64,000 bases of DNA. Origin: Nodosilinea nodulosa PCC 7104 (GTDB taxonomy: Bacteria; Cyanobacteriota; Cyanobacteriia; Phormidesmidales; Phormidesmidaceae). Positions within the stretch are counted from its first letter, which is position 1; every line of letters begins with the position of its first letter. The position numbers and the translations under genes are program-made. The stretch covers positions 1,824,214 through 1,888,213 of the forward strand of contig NZ_JH976537.1 in NCBI RefSeq assembly GCF_000309385.1, read 5' to 3'. Shown here one piece after another: positions 1 through 12,780 of the stretch. The notes under the pieces are model-generated. The model had not been told where the DNA came from. It searched no databases and saw only the letters and a program-made list of their open reading frames with translations.

Positions 1-973
1 GTGCCCGTGGTACATGCAGGGGCACAACACCATGGCGGCGGCGGTGCAGTCTGCCGATCGCGTCAACACCGTGTCGCCCACCTATGCCCAGCAGATTCAA
101 ACCCCCGACTACGGCGAAGAGCTGGAGGGGCTGCTGTCGTTTATTAGCGGTAAGCTCAGCGGCATTCTCAACGGTATTGATGTGGAGTCCTACGACCCCG
201 CCACCGATCGCTACATTGGCAAAACCTTTACCCCCGACAGCCTGCAAAATCGCCGCACCAACAAGGTGGCGATTCAGGAAGAGCTGGGGCTAGAGGTGAA
301 CTCCAAGGCTTTTTTGGTGGGCCTGGTGGGCCGTCTGGTGGAGCAGAAGGGGCTAGATCTAATTCTGCAAATTTTGGATCGCTTTTTGTCATACACCGAC
401 GCGCAGTTTATTTTGCTGGGCACGGGCGATCGCTACTACGAAACCCAGCTGTGGCAGATGGCCAGCCGCTACCGGGGCCGCATGGCCACCTACCTGCTCT
501 ACAGCGAGGGGCTGGGCCGCCGCATCTACGCCGGAGCCGATGCCTTTTTGATGCCGTCGCGGTTTGAGCCCTGCGGCATCAGCCAGATGATCGCCATGCG
601 CTACGGCTGCATTCCAGTGGTGCGGCGCACGGGCGGCCTGGTGGATACGGTGCAGCACCACGACCCCGAGCACCAGGCGGGCACCGGCTACACCTTTGAC
701 CGCTACGAGCCGCTAGATCTGTTTACCTGCCTGATTCGCGCCTGGGAGGGCTACCGCTTTAAAGATGCCTGGCGGGCTCTGCAGCAGCGGGCCATGGCCC
801 AAGACTTTAGCTGGGACAAATCGGCGGTCGATTACGTCAAGCTCTACAGCGACATGCTGGGGCTTGATTTTAAGGATCAGCTTTCCCCGCCGGAGCTAGC
901 TCCGGTGATAGCAGCTCCAGATCCGGCCCCTCCGGCAGCGGCAGCAATAGATGCCCCATTGCCCAAGTCCTAG
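1..973 (+). CDS. glgA: Glycogen synthase GlgA, C-terminal part (5' end outside window)
   Basis: ADP-glucose:alpha-1,4-glucan glucosyltransferase, which elongates glycogen in the cytoplasm. The reading frame is already open at base 2 ([10 protein letters not shown]...), so the N-terminal domain with the ADP-glucose-binding KxGGL motif lies upstream of the window. Seen here are the interdomain region ([18 protein letters not shown]) and the GT-B C-terminal domain: [11 protein letters not shown], the acceptor/nucleotide-binding [11 protein letters not shown] with its conserved Glu, and GGLVDTV. A low-complexity Pro/Ala tail closes the protein. Glycogen phosphorylase lies about 4.4 kb downstream on the same strand but is separated by the uracil gene set, so the two are not in one operon. 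The family assignment is firm; only completeness is unknown. Confidence 0.97.
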   Translation, partial: CPWYMQGHNTMAAAVQSADRVNTVSPTYAQQIQTPDYGEELEGLLSFISGKLSGILNGIDVESYDPATDRYIGKTFTPDSLQNRRTNKVAIQEELGLEVNSKAFLVGLVGRLVEQKGLDLILQILDRFLSYTDAQFILLGTGDRYYETQLWQMASRYRGRMATYLLYSEGLGRRIYAGADAFLMPSRFEPCGISQMIAMRYGCIPVVRRTGGLVDTVQHHDPEHQAGTGYTFDRYEPLDLFTCLIRAWEGYRFKDAWRALQQRAMAQDFSWDKSAVDYVKLYSDMLGLDFKDQLSPPELAPVIAAPDPAPPAAAAIDAPLPKS

Positions 974-1118
974 ATACCCCAACAGGCCGAGGCAGCCCAG
1001 CTTGAGATCAAATAACTCGAACGGCCAATGGATGGAGAGCGCCGCTGTCTGTCACTTGTGAGCGGTTTGCGGAACGAAAAGTGTGGCAGATTAGTAGTTC
1101 CTGTTACACGAGGCACCT

Positions 1119-2444
<1,326 letters not shown>

Positions 2445-2446
2445 GG

Positions 2447-3712
2447 ATGGTGTCTTTAGGCAGAGATGGAGTGGTGGGCAGTGCCCGCCCTACGGCGGAG
2501 GTGGCTTACCTGCAAAGTCCGCAGGCGGTTCGCGATCGCAGCCGTGTCCTCTTTACCCTGGCCGAGGCCGATCAGCTCCAGCACTTTCGCTACCATCCCG
2601 AAGCTATGCCTGCGACGGCCGCCTACGTCCTCGACGTGATGGGGCAGCAGTACCCCGACGGCAACGTGCCCTTTCACTCCCGCTGGCGGCATTTTGAGGT
2701 GGAGGGGCGATCGCGCCTCGATCTCCTGGAGCCAGAGTTATTATCACTGGAGCCGCTGGAGCAGGCCAGGCTCAAGGTGGATTTGGCGATCGCCAGCGTG
2801 CTTTTAGATGCGGGGGCCGGCAGCCAGTGGCGGTACGTGGAACCTCATACAGGGCTGGAGTTTCAGCGATCGGAGGGGCTGGCGATCGCCAGCTTCCACA
2901 GCTTTGCATCCGGTCTCTTCTCCAGCCAGTCCGAGCGTCCCTGGCAAGCAGACGCTCACGGACTTACGCAGCTCACCGCCAAACGCCTCGCCCACGCCTT
3001 CCAGGTCCAAAGCGACAACCCGCTGCTAGGACTCGAAGGGCGGGTGGCGCTGCTGCAAAAGCTCGGCCACACCCTGCACCAGCAGCCAAAATGCTTCGGC
3101 ACAGAATGTCCCCGCCCAGGGCACCTGGTCGATTACTGGCTCTCTCAGGCGACAGATAACCGCCTCTCAGCCACCACCATTTTGCAAACAATCCTCCGAG
3201 GCCTGGGGCCAATCTGGCCCGGACGGGTAGAGCTGGTAGGCGTGAACCTGGGCGACGTATGGCCCCACCCTCAACTACCTGATGCTGACCCCGGTAGCAA
3301 TCTGATCCCCTTCCACAAGCTCTCCCAGTGGCTTACCTACTCGCTGCTTGAACCGCTGCAAGACCTGGGCCTGACCATTATCGATTTAGATCAGCTCACC
3401 GGCCTGGCCGAATACCGCAACGGCGGCTTATTCCTCGATCTTGGCGTCCTCAGCCTGAAAGATCCAGCTGTTGCTGACATTGCCCACCCCCCCGGCTCCC
3501 CTCTAATCGTCGAATGGCGCGCCCTCACCCTGTGCCTATTAGATGATCTGGCGACTCACCTGCGCCAAACCCTCAACCTAGACACCGCATCTCTGCCGCT
3601 GGTCAAGATTCTCCAGGGCGGCACCTGGACAGCGGGGCGTCAAATTGCGGCGGAGAAGCGCCCCGGCGGTGGCCCACCGATTCAGCTAGCCAGCGATGGC
3701 ACGGTGTTTTAA
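2447..3712 (+). CDS. DUF1688 protein, URC4 homologue
   Basis: 421 residues of the DUF1688 family; the yeast member, Urc4, is needed to grow on uracil through the URC route. Family landmarks are the N-terminal QAVRDRSRVLFTLAEAD segment, the conserved VPFHSRWRHFEV motif near residue 75, and the C-terminal EYRNGGLFLDLGVL and VEWRALTLCLLDDLA blocks. No signal peptide or membrane span is seen, so it should be cytoplasmic. The start is two bases after the URC1-like stop codon, implying translational coupling in one transcript. The first ~18 residues look poorly conserved, so a later start is possible. The catalytic step performed by this family is not settled. Confidence 0.9.
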   Translation: MVSLGRDGVVGSARPTAEVAYLQSPQAVRDRSRVLFTLAEADQLQHFRYHPEAMPATAAYVLDVMGQQYPDGNVPFHSRWRHFEVEGRSRLDLLEPELLSLEPLEQARLKVDLAIASVLLDAGAGSQWRYVEPHTGLEFQRSEGLAIASFHSFASGLFSSQSERPWQADAHGLTQLTAKRLAHAFQVQSDNPLLGLEGRVALLQKLGHTLHQQPKCFGTECPRPGHLVDYWLSQATDNRLSATTILQTILRGLGPIWPGRVELVGVNLGDVWPHPQLPDADPGSNLIPFHKLSQWLTYSLLEPLQDLGLTIIDLDQLTGLAEYRNGGLFLDLGVLSLKDPAVADIAHPPGSPLIVEWRALTLCLLDDLATHLRQTLNLDTASLPLVKILQGGTWTAGRQIAAEKRPGGGPPIQLASDGTVF

Positions 3713-3831
3713 AGTTCAAAATTCAAAATGGAGAATTCAAAATTTTGAACGTTGCCTTTTGAATTCTCCCCCACCTCCCCCATCCCATCCACCCATCCAC
3801 TCCTCTACCCTCCCACTCCTCCACCCTCCCC
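3713..3831. repeat. Alternative AT-rich hairpins and a C-rich repeat between URC4 and upp
   Basis: Two perfect inverted repeats share sequence. The first pairs 3714-3723 with 3741-3750 (GTTCAAAATT arms); the second pairs 3731-3742 with 3757-3768 (GAGAATTCAAAA arms). Arms 3741-3742 and 3731-3742 overlap, so only one hairpin can form fully at a time. Bases 3769-3831 are a C-rich tract of CCCATCC/CCACTCC-type units running right up to the upp start codon. Similar C- or G-rich tracts occur at 10838-10863, 26993-27072 and 47417-47462 in this window. It may be a terminator region or repeat debris; no function is assigned. Confidence 0.6.
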
Positions 3832-4464
3832 ATGCCTGATCTCCACCTCATCGACCATCCCCTGATTCAGCACAAGCTCACCCTGATGCGGCGGGCCGAA
3901 ACCAGCACGGCCAAATTTCGCACCCTGCTGCGGGAAATTAGCCTGCTGATGGCCTACGAGGTGACGCGGGATCTGCCGCTGAAGCTAGAGACTATTCAAA
4001 CCCCGATGGCCACCATGGAGGCCCCAATTCTGGCGCCGGAGAAAAAGCTGGTGGTGGTCTCGATTATGCGGGCGGGGCAGGGCATTCTTGACGGCATTCT
4101 GGAGCTAATACCCTCGGCGCGGGTGGGGCACATTGGCCTTTACCGCGATCCCCAGACGTTGCGGGTAATTGAGTACTTCTTTAAGGTGCCAGAAGATTTG
4201 AGCGATCGCGACGTCCTGGTCGTTGACCCCATGATCGCCACGGGCAATACGGCGGTGGCGGCGCTGTACCCCCTCAAGCAGGCCCAGCCGCGATCGCTGC
4301 GGTTTCTCTGCCTGCTGGCCGCCCCCGAAGGCATCGCCTACTTTCACAGCGAGCACCCCGATGTGCCCCTCTACGCCGCCGCCGTAGATGAAAAGTTGGA
4401 TGAGCGCGGCTATATTTTGCCGGGTCTGGGGGATGCGGGCGATCGCCTGTTTGGTACCAAGTAG
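3832..4464 (+). CDS. upp: Uracil phosphoribosyltransferase
   Basis: Converts uracil and PRPP to UMP in the cytoplasm. At 210 residues it matches the bacterial family length (E. coli about 208). The PRPP-binding loop [14 protein letters not shown] is near residue 130, the N-terminal [12 protein letters not shown] is typical, and the C-terminal [21 protein letters not shown] matches the uracil-binding end. It follows the URC1-like and URC4 genes on the same strand after a 119-base gap. In the yeast pathway the uracil phosphoribosyltransferase (URC6) feeds the same route, so here it may serve degradation as well as salvage. The ATG is the first codon after the C-rich tract, and no clear Shine-Dalgarno is seen. 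Confidence 0.96.
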   Translation: MPDLHLIDHPLIQHKLTLMRRAETSTAKFRTLLREISLLMAYEVTRDLPLKLETIQTPMATMEAPILAPEKKLVVVSIMRAGQGILDGILELIPSARVGHIGLYRDPQTLRVIEYFFKVPEDLSDRDVLVVDPMIATGNTAVAALYPLKQAQPRSLRFLCLLAAPEGIAYFHSEHPDVPLYAAAVDEKLDERGYILPGLGDAGDRLFGTK

Positions 4465-5340
4465 GCCAGAGTTCCCACCGACGCTAGGCTGCTACCGACA
4501 GCCAGTTAAAAGCTTGGTTACCAGTGCATACTTCCGGCCTATAAAAAAGGGCTTTTTGCCGTAATTTTTAAACAGCCATTATCTTAAATTAATCCGCAGA
4601 TGTTATTTAAGGCCGTCGTTCCAAGCCGCCAGAGTTTCTTAAACCTTAGAATCAACTTGACAATAAATTGTTTAAGATAGACAGAATGTGAAGCCCAGGG
4701 GCAAAGCGCCCAGATTGAGCAACGACGGCCGGTTTATGTAAAGCTCTTCTTAACCATATTGAGAATTCTTCACAAAGTTTTCGTTACATCTCAAACGCAT
4801 TACTTTCAGTGGTTTCGAGAATTTGCCTCAACAAAACCTATTCTCTGACGCACTAATTCACGCAACTTAACAGTTCTAAATCACTCGATCATAATACTTC
4901 TCTTAACATTTTTTTAAGCCTTGCCAAGGCTCTGTGCAGCAACGATTTAGGCAATGGTGGAACTTTTTCTGGGCTATCCTTAGCAATCTTTTAAGGGTTT
5001 TCGGAGGTCGATTTGAGGCGGTTTCTACGGTGCGGTACTTCCTCGTGTTGTTTTGGTAACAGTGTTTTATTCGCGGCCAGTTAAAATGGGTCCATCGCAC
5101 CAAGCGCTGCGCTCAGCGTTCTTGATACAGTCTTGTTCTGACACAATCTTGTCTGACACAGCTTTGGTCGATAAACAATCCGTGTTGGGGTTTGTTGGTG
5201 TAAAGGTCTTGAGTAATTGAGATCGCATTGTCAAAGTAAATGACCCAAGTTTGCCCCTAGCCGGGCGCTTGCGGCCTCTGCTTCGAGCCTACGGGCTGCC
5301 AGCGAATTCTTGTGTGACCATTAGAGTATTAAGGGTTCTT
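4465..5340. other. Long AT-rich intergenic region upstream of glgP
   Basis: This stretch is much richer in A+T than its neighbours and holds no convincing gene. Near its start is a weak hairpin (around 4540-4565, with an A-run facing a T-run) that could end the uracil operon transcript. A perfect 10-base inverted repeat (GGCCGTCGTT at 4611-4620 and its complement at 4721-4730) spans 100 bases. Near the glgP end is an imperfect tandem repeat of TCTTGT(T)CTGACACA around 5131-5160. The region probably carries the glgP promoter and a long leader; regulatory sites cannot be assigned from sequence alone. Confidence 0.5.
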
Positions 5341-7869
<2,529 letters not shown>

Positions 7870-7875
7870 GTGCGT

Positions 7876-7939
7876 GGATGCGTAGGCGCGTAGTGCATAG
7901 GTAATCTCTACGCACTACGCACCTGCGCATTACGCATCC
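7876..7939. terminator. Bidirectional hairpin terminator between glgP and lspA
   Basis: An extended inverted repeat lies between convergent genes. Its inner stem is GCGTAGTGC (7888-7896) with its exact complement at 7912-7920; the outer stem is GGATGCGTA (7876-7884) with its complement at 7931-7939. A roughly 7-base bulge lies between the two on the right arm. There is no long T-run, so a stable-hairpin or bidirectional stop is inferred rather than a classic intrinsic terminator. Confidence 0.65.
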
Positions 7940-7943
7940 CTCC

Positions 7944-8414
7944 CTATTTAGGTGGAGGGGTTTTGAGCGCCGCAATCAGCAGGCAGGCGATGCCAATGTT
8001 GATGCACACATCGGCCAGATTAAAGATAGGAAAGCGAATCAGCCGAAAATCTAGGAAGTCGATGACTTCTCCGGCCAGCAGGCGATCGATACCGTTGCCC
8101 AGCGCTCCGCTGAGAATAAACCCGTAGCCCACCTGCTCCCAGCGGTTGGGCAATCGCGCCGTCAGCCCCAGGGCAATCAGCCCCAGGCTAACGGCCATTG
8201 ACAACCACTTGAGCCACTCGCCGTTGCTGCTAAACAGGCTAAAGGCAGCCCCGCTGTTGGTCACGTAGGTGACATAAAACACCCCCGACCAGATTGGCAA
8301 AGAGTCGGGGGGGTTGGTGAGCTCAAAGGTTTGAGCTACCCAGGCCTTAGTCAGCTGATCGAGAGCAAGCCCCACCCCAGCGGCTATCCAAAACCATCGA
8401 TTGCGCACTCTCAT
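7944..8414 (-). CDS. lspA: Lipoprotein signal peptidase (signal peptidase II)
   Basis: Aspartyl protease of the inner membrane that removes signal peptides from diacylglyceryl-prolipoproteins. The 156-residue protein has four hydrophobic segments. The two catalytic Asp motifs are visible: GALGNGIDRLLAGEVIDF and FPIFNLADVCINIG. The DQLTKAWV segment near the N-terminus is also typical. The ATG at 8414 (MRVRNRWFW) is four bases after the bioY stop; an upstream in-frame start would run into bioY and adds a Cys-rich, unlike-family extension. It is co-transcribed with bioY. Lipoprotein substrates in this window may include the products at 18352 and 55812. Confidence 0.95.
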   Translation of the reverse strand: MRVRNRWFWIAAGVGLALDQLTKAWVAQTFELTNPPDSLPIWSGVFYVTYVTNSGAAFSLFSSNGEWLKWLSMAVSLGLIALGLTARLPNRWEQVGYGFILSGALGNGIDRLLAGEVIDFLDFRLIRFPIFNLADVCINIGIACLLIAALKTPPPK

Positions 8415-8418
8415 GGGC

Positions 8419-9033
8419 CTAATAAAATAACAGCTGCCGCAGCACCAGCGACAGCACCGCCACAGCACACACTACCACCAGCTGCCCCGGTAGAGGTAAC
8501 ACAGAGTAGCTCAGCAGCAGCCCCCAGTAGGAGGTCGATACGGTCTGCAACCAGCCTAGCAGGGAGGCGAGAGTCAGGTAAACAATGCCGAGTCCGTGAA
8601 TAATGCCCAGCCCGCTCAGACAGCTGAGGGCAAGGGTTTCGAGTTTGGGCGGATTTCGAAAGGCCAGGTAGCCGCACACCCAACCCGCCGGTACAAAGCC
8701 AATCAGATAGCCAAAACCCGGCTCGCGCACGTAGCTCAGCCCGCCCCCCTGGGTAAATACCGGAAACTCAAATACTCGAAATAGCGCTAGCCCCAGCACC
8801 AGATAGGCAATCTGCGACAGGGCGGCCGCATTTTTGCCGCCGACGCAGCCAGTCAGCAGCACGGCCCCCACTTGGAAACTCACCCCCAGCGACACAATGG
8901 CCATGCCAGACTGCCCCCAGGTCCAGGGGGCGTTGAGAATAAAAGCCTCCATCCAGGTGGCCACAATGGTAAGAACCAACCCGATTAAGGCCCACAGTAG
9001 TTCAAATGGTGCTAGCACCGACGATGTCTTCAC
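8419..9033 (-). CDS. bioY: BioY-family biotin transporter (ECF S component)
   Basis: Integral membrane substrate-binding component for biotin uptake. The 204 residues form about six hydrophobic segments. The family signature is present around GVSFQVGAVLLTGCVGGKNAAALSQ and the later GFGYLIGFVPAGWVCGYLA, including the conserved Gly-rich turns. No EcfA/EcfT genes lie in the window, so it either works alone or with a shared energizing module elsewhere. It is the upstream gene of a two-gene unit with lspA (four-base gap). Confidence 0.93.
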   Translation of the reverse strand: MKTSSVLAPFELLWALIGLVLTIVATWMEAFILNAPWTWGQSGMAIVSLGVSFQVGAVLLTGCVGGKNAAALSQIAYLVLGLALFRVFEFPVFTQGGGLSYVREPGFGYLIGFVPAGWVCGYLAFRNPPKLETLALSCLSGLGIIHGLGIVYLTLASLLGWLQTVSTSYWGLLLSYSVLPLPGQLVVVCAVAVLSLVLRQLLFY

Positions 9034-9182
9034 CCAGTAGCGGCAGCGGAGAATTAGACATTCACATTAGCAGGGTTTGTCAGAGTGGGAACGGGTTGGC
9101 CAAAAGATTTTCGCTCCATTGCAAAGGGGATTTTTCAAAGGCTTCTAGGGCTTCTGGGTGCTGCAATGCGGCCAGAAAGCGG

Positions 9183-9446
9183 CTACTCACCGCGATCGCC
9201 CCAGATATCCCGCTTCATCCAAAGCCAGAGGTAGATTAGGCCGAGTACCAGGCTCAGCAGCAGCAAGGTTAAGGCCCAGGAAACCTCCCCTGGCCACAGC
9301 CGCTCCAGCAGCAGCCCGAGCAGGTAGCCGCCGAGGGGCAATGCCCCAATCGACAGCGCTATGCGGCCTAAAAACGTGCTCAGGTCACTGTTTCTGGCCT
9401 TGGCCGACAGGTTAGAAAGCTCAGGTTCGTCGGTTGAATGGTTCAT
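9183..9446 (-). CDS. Small two-helix membrane protein
   Basis: 87 residues: a polar N-terminus (to about residue 22), then two hydrophobic helices (about residues 27-47 and 56-77), and a charged end (MKRDIWGDRGE). Size and topology resemble the AtpZ/AtpI-like small membrane proteins, but no ATP-synthase genes are nearby, so that name is not assigned. It lies about 40 bases downstream of the 9485-9835 gene on the same strand and could be co-transcribed with it. The ATG at 9446 is the only plausible start. Confidence 0.6.
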   Translation of the reverse strand: MNHSTDEPELSNLSAKARNSDLSTFLGRIALSIGALPLGGYLLGLLLERLWPGEVSWALTLLLLSLVLGLIYLWLWMKRDIWGDRGE

Positions 9447-9484
9447 GGATCGTTGGATGGTTCGTAGATCAAACAGTTGTAGAC

Positions 9485-9835
9485 CTAGTTCCAGGTGCGC
9501 TCGCCCGATTCGTCAACGCGCGCCTGACGGATGACGTCGGAAATTTCTTCGGCGTCTTTGACGTGGTGCAGAGCCTTTTGGCCTTCTTCCGGGTCATCGA
9601 CCACGAAATAGGTGGGCACCACAATGCGATCGCCCGTAATATCTCCGGTATCAACGGCCACCTGCTTGGACTTCTCCTCCAGGGACTTTTCTTCTTCTAC
9701 CCGATCGCCCGGATTGAGCGCGGGGCTGCCCTCTTCCATAGCTTTTTTGTGGGCGGCCTTCTGCTCGGGAGACACTTCCTCGGGGGTGAGCGGCTGGCTA
9801 ATGGGCTGCCGCTGTTCAGAATTTTGAGTACTCAT
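9485..9835 (-). CDS. Conserved hypothetical soluble protein, acidic
   Basis: 116 residues, highly charged, with no signal peptide or membrane segment. The N-terminal half is Glu/Lys/Gln-rich and probably disordered (TPEEVSPEQKAAHKKAMEEG). The C-terminal half is more ordered, with GDRIVVPTYFVVDDPEEGQ and a helix KDAEEISDVIRQARV. I do not recognise a named domain. It precedes the two-helix membrane protein on the same strand. Confidence 0.7.
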   Translation of the reverse strand: MSTQNSEQRQPISQPLTPEEVSPEQKAAHKKAMEEGSPALNPGDRVEEEKSLEEKSKQVAVDTGDITGDRIVVPTYFVVDDPEEGQKALHHVKDAEEISDVIRQARVDESGERTWN

Positions 9836-10029
9836 AGGTCGTTCCAGGTTTACAACTGGCCTTACCTTAGCGATCGCGCCGGGGCGGCAACATCGCTCTA
9901 AGGTGACAAACCCTTCTGCCGGGAGCGGATCTCCTCCCAGGTCTGCCTGCCGCCCAAGCGCCTGGCAAAATCTGCCGCAATTCCGCCAAAATAGGGATTG
10001 CCAACGGTTCTCTGCCAGGCTGCGATTTC

Positions 10030-10818
10030 ATGCTCATTGCCCTGATCACCGATTTTGGCCTCCAGGACAGCTACGCGGGCGTGATGAAGGGGGTGATCGC
10101 TACCCTGTGCCCCAGGGCACAGCTGATCGACCTCACCCACGACCTGCCGCCGCAGGACCTCTATGCGGCTCGCTTTACGCTGCTGAGCGCCTACCCCTAC
10201 CTGCCACCGGGCACGGTTTATCTGGTCGTGGTCGATCCGGGGGTGGGCACCGGCCGCCGAGCGATCGCGGTGCAGACCGCCATGGGATACCTGGTGGGGC
10301 CAGACAACGGCGTGCTCAGCGGCCTTTACGACCGCGAACCCGTGGTTGCCGCCGTAGAATTGCTCAATGCTGACTACTGGCGAGTTCCCCAGCCCAGCGC
10401 CACCTTCCACGGACGCGACATTTTTGCCCCGGCGGCGGCCCATCTGGCCAACGGGGTGCCCATCACTCGCCTGGGGCCAGCGATCGCTCCCGAGTCTCTC
10501 TCAAAGCTGCCGCTGATGCCTGCCGTTGCCACCGCAACCGGCTGGGAGGGCGCAGTGCAGTACATCGATCGCTTCGGCAATGCCGCCACCACCATTCCCG
10601 CCAGCGCGGCGGAATGTGCCCGCTGGACCCTAACTGTCGGCAAAACAACCATGCCAGGCGGCAAAACCTACGGCGCAGTCTCCCCCGGCGACGGCTTGGC
10701 CCTGGCGGGCAGCCACGGGTTTATCGAAGTTGCGATCAACCAGGGCAGCGCCCAGCAGCGGTTTGGGCTAGCGGTAGGCGATCGCGTCATCGTCACCCCA
10801 TCCCCGCATCAACCGTGA
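10030..10818 (+). CDS. SAM hydrolase, DUF62 (SAM hydroxide adenosyltransferase) family
   Basis: 262 residues of the DUF62 family, whose characterised members hydrolyse S-adenosylmethionine to adenosine and methionine; fluorinase and chlorinase are specialised relatives. Family motifs are ITDFGLQDSYAGVMKG at the N-terminus, VVDPGVGTGRRAIAV near residue 70, GPDNGVLSGLYD, and FHGRDIFAPAAAHLANG. The C-terminal beta domain continues to the end (YIDRFGNAATTI). It is a single gene flanked by opposing genes. The halogenase-specific insert cannot be judged by eye, so SAM hydrolysis is the default role. Its physiological use in cyanobacteria is unclear. Confidence 0.9.
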   Translation: MLIALITDFGLQDSYAGVMKGVIATLCPRAQLIDLTHDLPPQDLYAARFTLLSAYPYLPPGTVYLVVVDPGVGTGRRAIAVQTAMGYLVGPDNGVLSGLYDREPVVAAVELLNADYWRVPQPSATFHGRDIFAPAAAHLANGVPITRLGPAIAPESLSKLPLMPAVATATGWEGAVQYIDRFGNAATTIPASAAECARWTLTVGKTTMPGGKTYGAVSPGDGLALAGSHGFIEVAINQGSAQQRFGLAVGDRVIVTPSPHQP

Positions 10819-10857
10819 TGGAGACAAGTGGCCTACCCCATCCACTCATCCACCCAT

Positions 10858-11445
10858 CTACCCTTCCACAACCCGCCCGCGCAGCGCCCCACTGGTGCGA
10901 GGCTGCGCGTGGGTTGCCGCCACCCAGGCCCGGTAGTCCTCGACTAGCTGGCGCTCAATGCGGTGCTTAATGGTGCTCAAAATGCCGCTCAGGAAGGTTT
11001 TACCGGCGCGATCGAGCATCGGAGCTGGCATAAAGCTGATCGGCGGCGGCAGCTCGATGTGAATTTGCAGATCGGCCCGGCCCTGGAGTTCGGTGTAGTG
11101 ATCCTGGCGCAGGGGAGTGAGGGTGCCCTGGAGGGTCATGCCAAAGGAATCGTTGACAAAACTGAGGTAGTCAGGCCCTTTGACCTGGCAGTCTATCGAC
11201 TCCAGGTGCAGGGTGCCGTCGGGCTGCGATCGCACCCGCAGATCGGCCCTCGGTTCAATGCTAATGCCCAAAAATTGCAGCGGCCTCAGGCTCAGGCGAT
11301 ACACTCCATCGCCCAGCACCTCAATGCGGCGCGGGTCGGTAATCGCCTGCACCAGGCGCTGGGGCTGCCGCAGGTAGTGCTCGATAGGTATAGCCTCATT
11401 GGGCACCCGCAGGCGCAAATTTTGGCTGGCGAAAAATTCTTGCAT
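10858..11445 (-). CDS. DUF1997 family protein
   Basis: 195 residues of a family shared by cyanobacteria and plants. It has an N-terminal FFASQNLRLRVPNE, a central beta-rich segment (GVYRLSLRPLQFLGISIEP) and the conserved PPISFMPAPMLDRAGKTFLSGIL followed by an Arg-rich helix IKHRIERQLVEDYRAWV. No signal peptide is seen. Function is not established; the fold looks like lipid- or START-like beta barrels (inference). It converges with the DUF62 gene, with a short C-rich tract (10838-10863) between them. Confidence 0.88.
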   Translation of the reverse strand: MQEFFASQNLRLRVPNEAIPIEHYLRQPQRLVQAITDPRRIEVLGDGVYRLSLRPLQFLGISIEPRADLRVRSQPDGTLHLESIDCQVKGPDYLSFVNDSFGMTLQGTLTPLRQDHYTELQGRADLQIHIELPPPISFMPAPMLDRAGKTFLSGILSTIKHRIERQLVEDYRAWVAATHAQPRTSGALRGRVVEG

Positions 11446-11698
11446 AGAAAAACGCTACCTGAAAACGGCGTACGACCCTGGGTAGATGAAGTTTTGTAAC
11501 CCGTGTTTAACAATTTAGTACGCTTTTCAGAGTTCGTGGGGTTCGCCAGGCACCGTTGGGCACCCGAATCAGCCCTGCGGTCTCAGAGATAGGGAGATCC
11601 TCCCCACGCAGATTCGGCTCCTACGATTTCAGCTTTTTCTGAGAAGCCGTTACATAGAGTTACTGCTTACTAAGGGGCTTGCACCCCAGGAGACTGCA

Positions 11699-11944
11699 AT
11701 GACGTTTACCCCTACCCATGTATTAATTTCTCGCACCAAAGAAACCCCGGTGCAGCTGGTGGCTGGGCCAAAGGGCTACTGGCTCTACACCGAAACCGAG
11801 GCGCAGAAAGGCAATACCCCCGCCTTTGAAGTGCGCCCCAAACTGGGCTTCTACTGCCGAGGCCAGCAGGTGGTGGGCTTCAGTCTACAGCCGCTGACGG
11901 CTCAAACCACGGCCCCTGCCGAAGCCACCCAGCTAGCCAAATAG
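11699..11944 (+). CDS. Conserved small cyanobacterial protein
   Basis: 81 residues with a good ribosome-binding site (CAGGAGACTGCA then ATG). The sequence is mostly beta-like (THVLISRTKETPVQLV, GYWLYTE, EVRPKLGFYCRGQQVVGF) and ends in a Thr/Ala-rich tail. It is soluble, with no recognised domain. The codon pattern and strong ribosome-binding site make it a real gene. About 250 bases upstream lie between it and the divergent DUF1997 gene, enough for its own promoter. Confidence 0.75.
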   Translation: MTFTPTHVLISRTKETPVQLVAGPKGYWLYTETEAQKGNTPAFEVRPKLGFYCRGQQVVGFSLQPLTAQTTAPAEATQLAK

Positions 11945-12185
11945 CTCCCTGCCGAGGTCTCTACGCCAAGCCTGATCCAGACCAGCCTTAGCCATCGGCT
12001 GGTCTTCACCTGCCGAAAAAGCCTCAGGCCAGTAATCGAAGGCTGAAACATGCCCGCTCCCCCGCTCCCCCGCAGACAATAGTCGCCACGCTTTGTGTCG
12101 CGGTCTACTAGGGCAGGGGCTGAGTCCTTAGACTGAGCTCAAACAAGCATCCACTGGGCTTTTTTCCCTCCTTCGAGGTAAGACA

Positions 12186-12638
12186 ATGGCTAGCCATAGC
12201 TGGCACTATTGGCCTATGAATACCGCCAACACCGCTGCCCAACTCAGAAACCTAGACCGCATCCGTCGCATCAGCCGATTGATGGACACGGCCTTCAAAA
12301 TCCCCGTTTTGGGGCTAAAGATCGGTTGGGACCCGGTGCTGGGGCTAGTGCCCGGACTGGGCGATTTGATCGCTACCGCTGTGTCGGCGTACGTCATCGT
12401 GCTAGCGGCCCGATTTCGTCTGCCCAGGGGCATCTTGGCGCAGATGGTCTTCAATATTGGCCTGGAGGCCGTGGTGGGGACCGTGCCGCTGCTGGGGGAT
12501 GTGTTTGACGCCTTCTACAAGTCGAACGTGCGGAACCTGAAGCTGTTAGAAGCCCACCTGCAGTGCAAGTCAACTGCGCTTGAAGAGGCAGATGGCCTCA
12601 ACCTGAACAGCGTTCAGAACGGCGAAGTCTACACGTGA
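12186..12638 (+). CDS. DUF4112 domain protein
   Basis: 150 residues. DUF4112 is recognised by RISRLMDTAFKIPVLGLKIG, then WDPVLGLVPGLGDLIATAVSAYVI (a hydrophobic, glycine-rich segment) and NIGLEAVVGTVPLLGDVFDAFYKSN. Two hydrophobic stretches suggest membrane association. The N-terminal 11 residues before MNTANTAAQL may be extra; both ATGs are plausible, and the first has GAGG upstream. A clear terminator follows. The family has no assigned function. Confidence 0.85.
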   Translation: MASHSWHYWPMNTANTAAQLRNLDRIRRISRLMDTAFKIPVLGLKIGWDPVLGLVPGLGDLIATAVSAYVIVLAARFRLPRGILAQMVFNIGLEAVVGTVPLLGDVFDAFYKSNVRNLKLLEAHLQCKSTALEEADGLNLNSVQNGEVYT

Positions 12639-12657
12639 TTTTAAAAACGTAATTTGG

Positions 12658-12698
12658 AAGGGCGATCACAAGTTCACATCCGATCGCCCTTCGTTTTG
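12658..12698 (+). terminator. Intrinsic terminator after the DUF4112 gene
   Basis: A perfect 10-base stem AAGGGCGATC (12658-12667) pairs with its complement at 12682-12691, followed by CGTTTTGTC. The loop is 14 bases. It lies 20 bases after the DUF4112 stop codon. Confidence 0.8.
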
Positions 12699-12780
12699 TC
12701 TATCAATCTGCCCCGGGGAGGTAACAGCGCCCGTCATCCTTTCATAGACTGCTGTCAGACGCTGTTAAAACCGATGAATT

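Noticed and set aside
4903..5103. 66-codon frame in the glgP leader
   Set aside because: Basic, Asn/Lys/His-rich composition without ribosome-binding site or family match; it looks like chance in AT-rich DNA.
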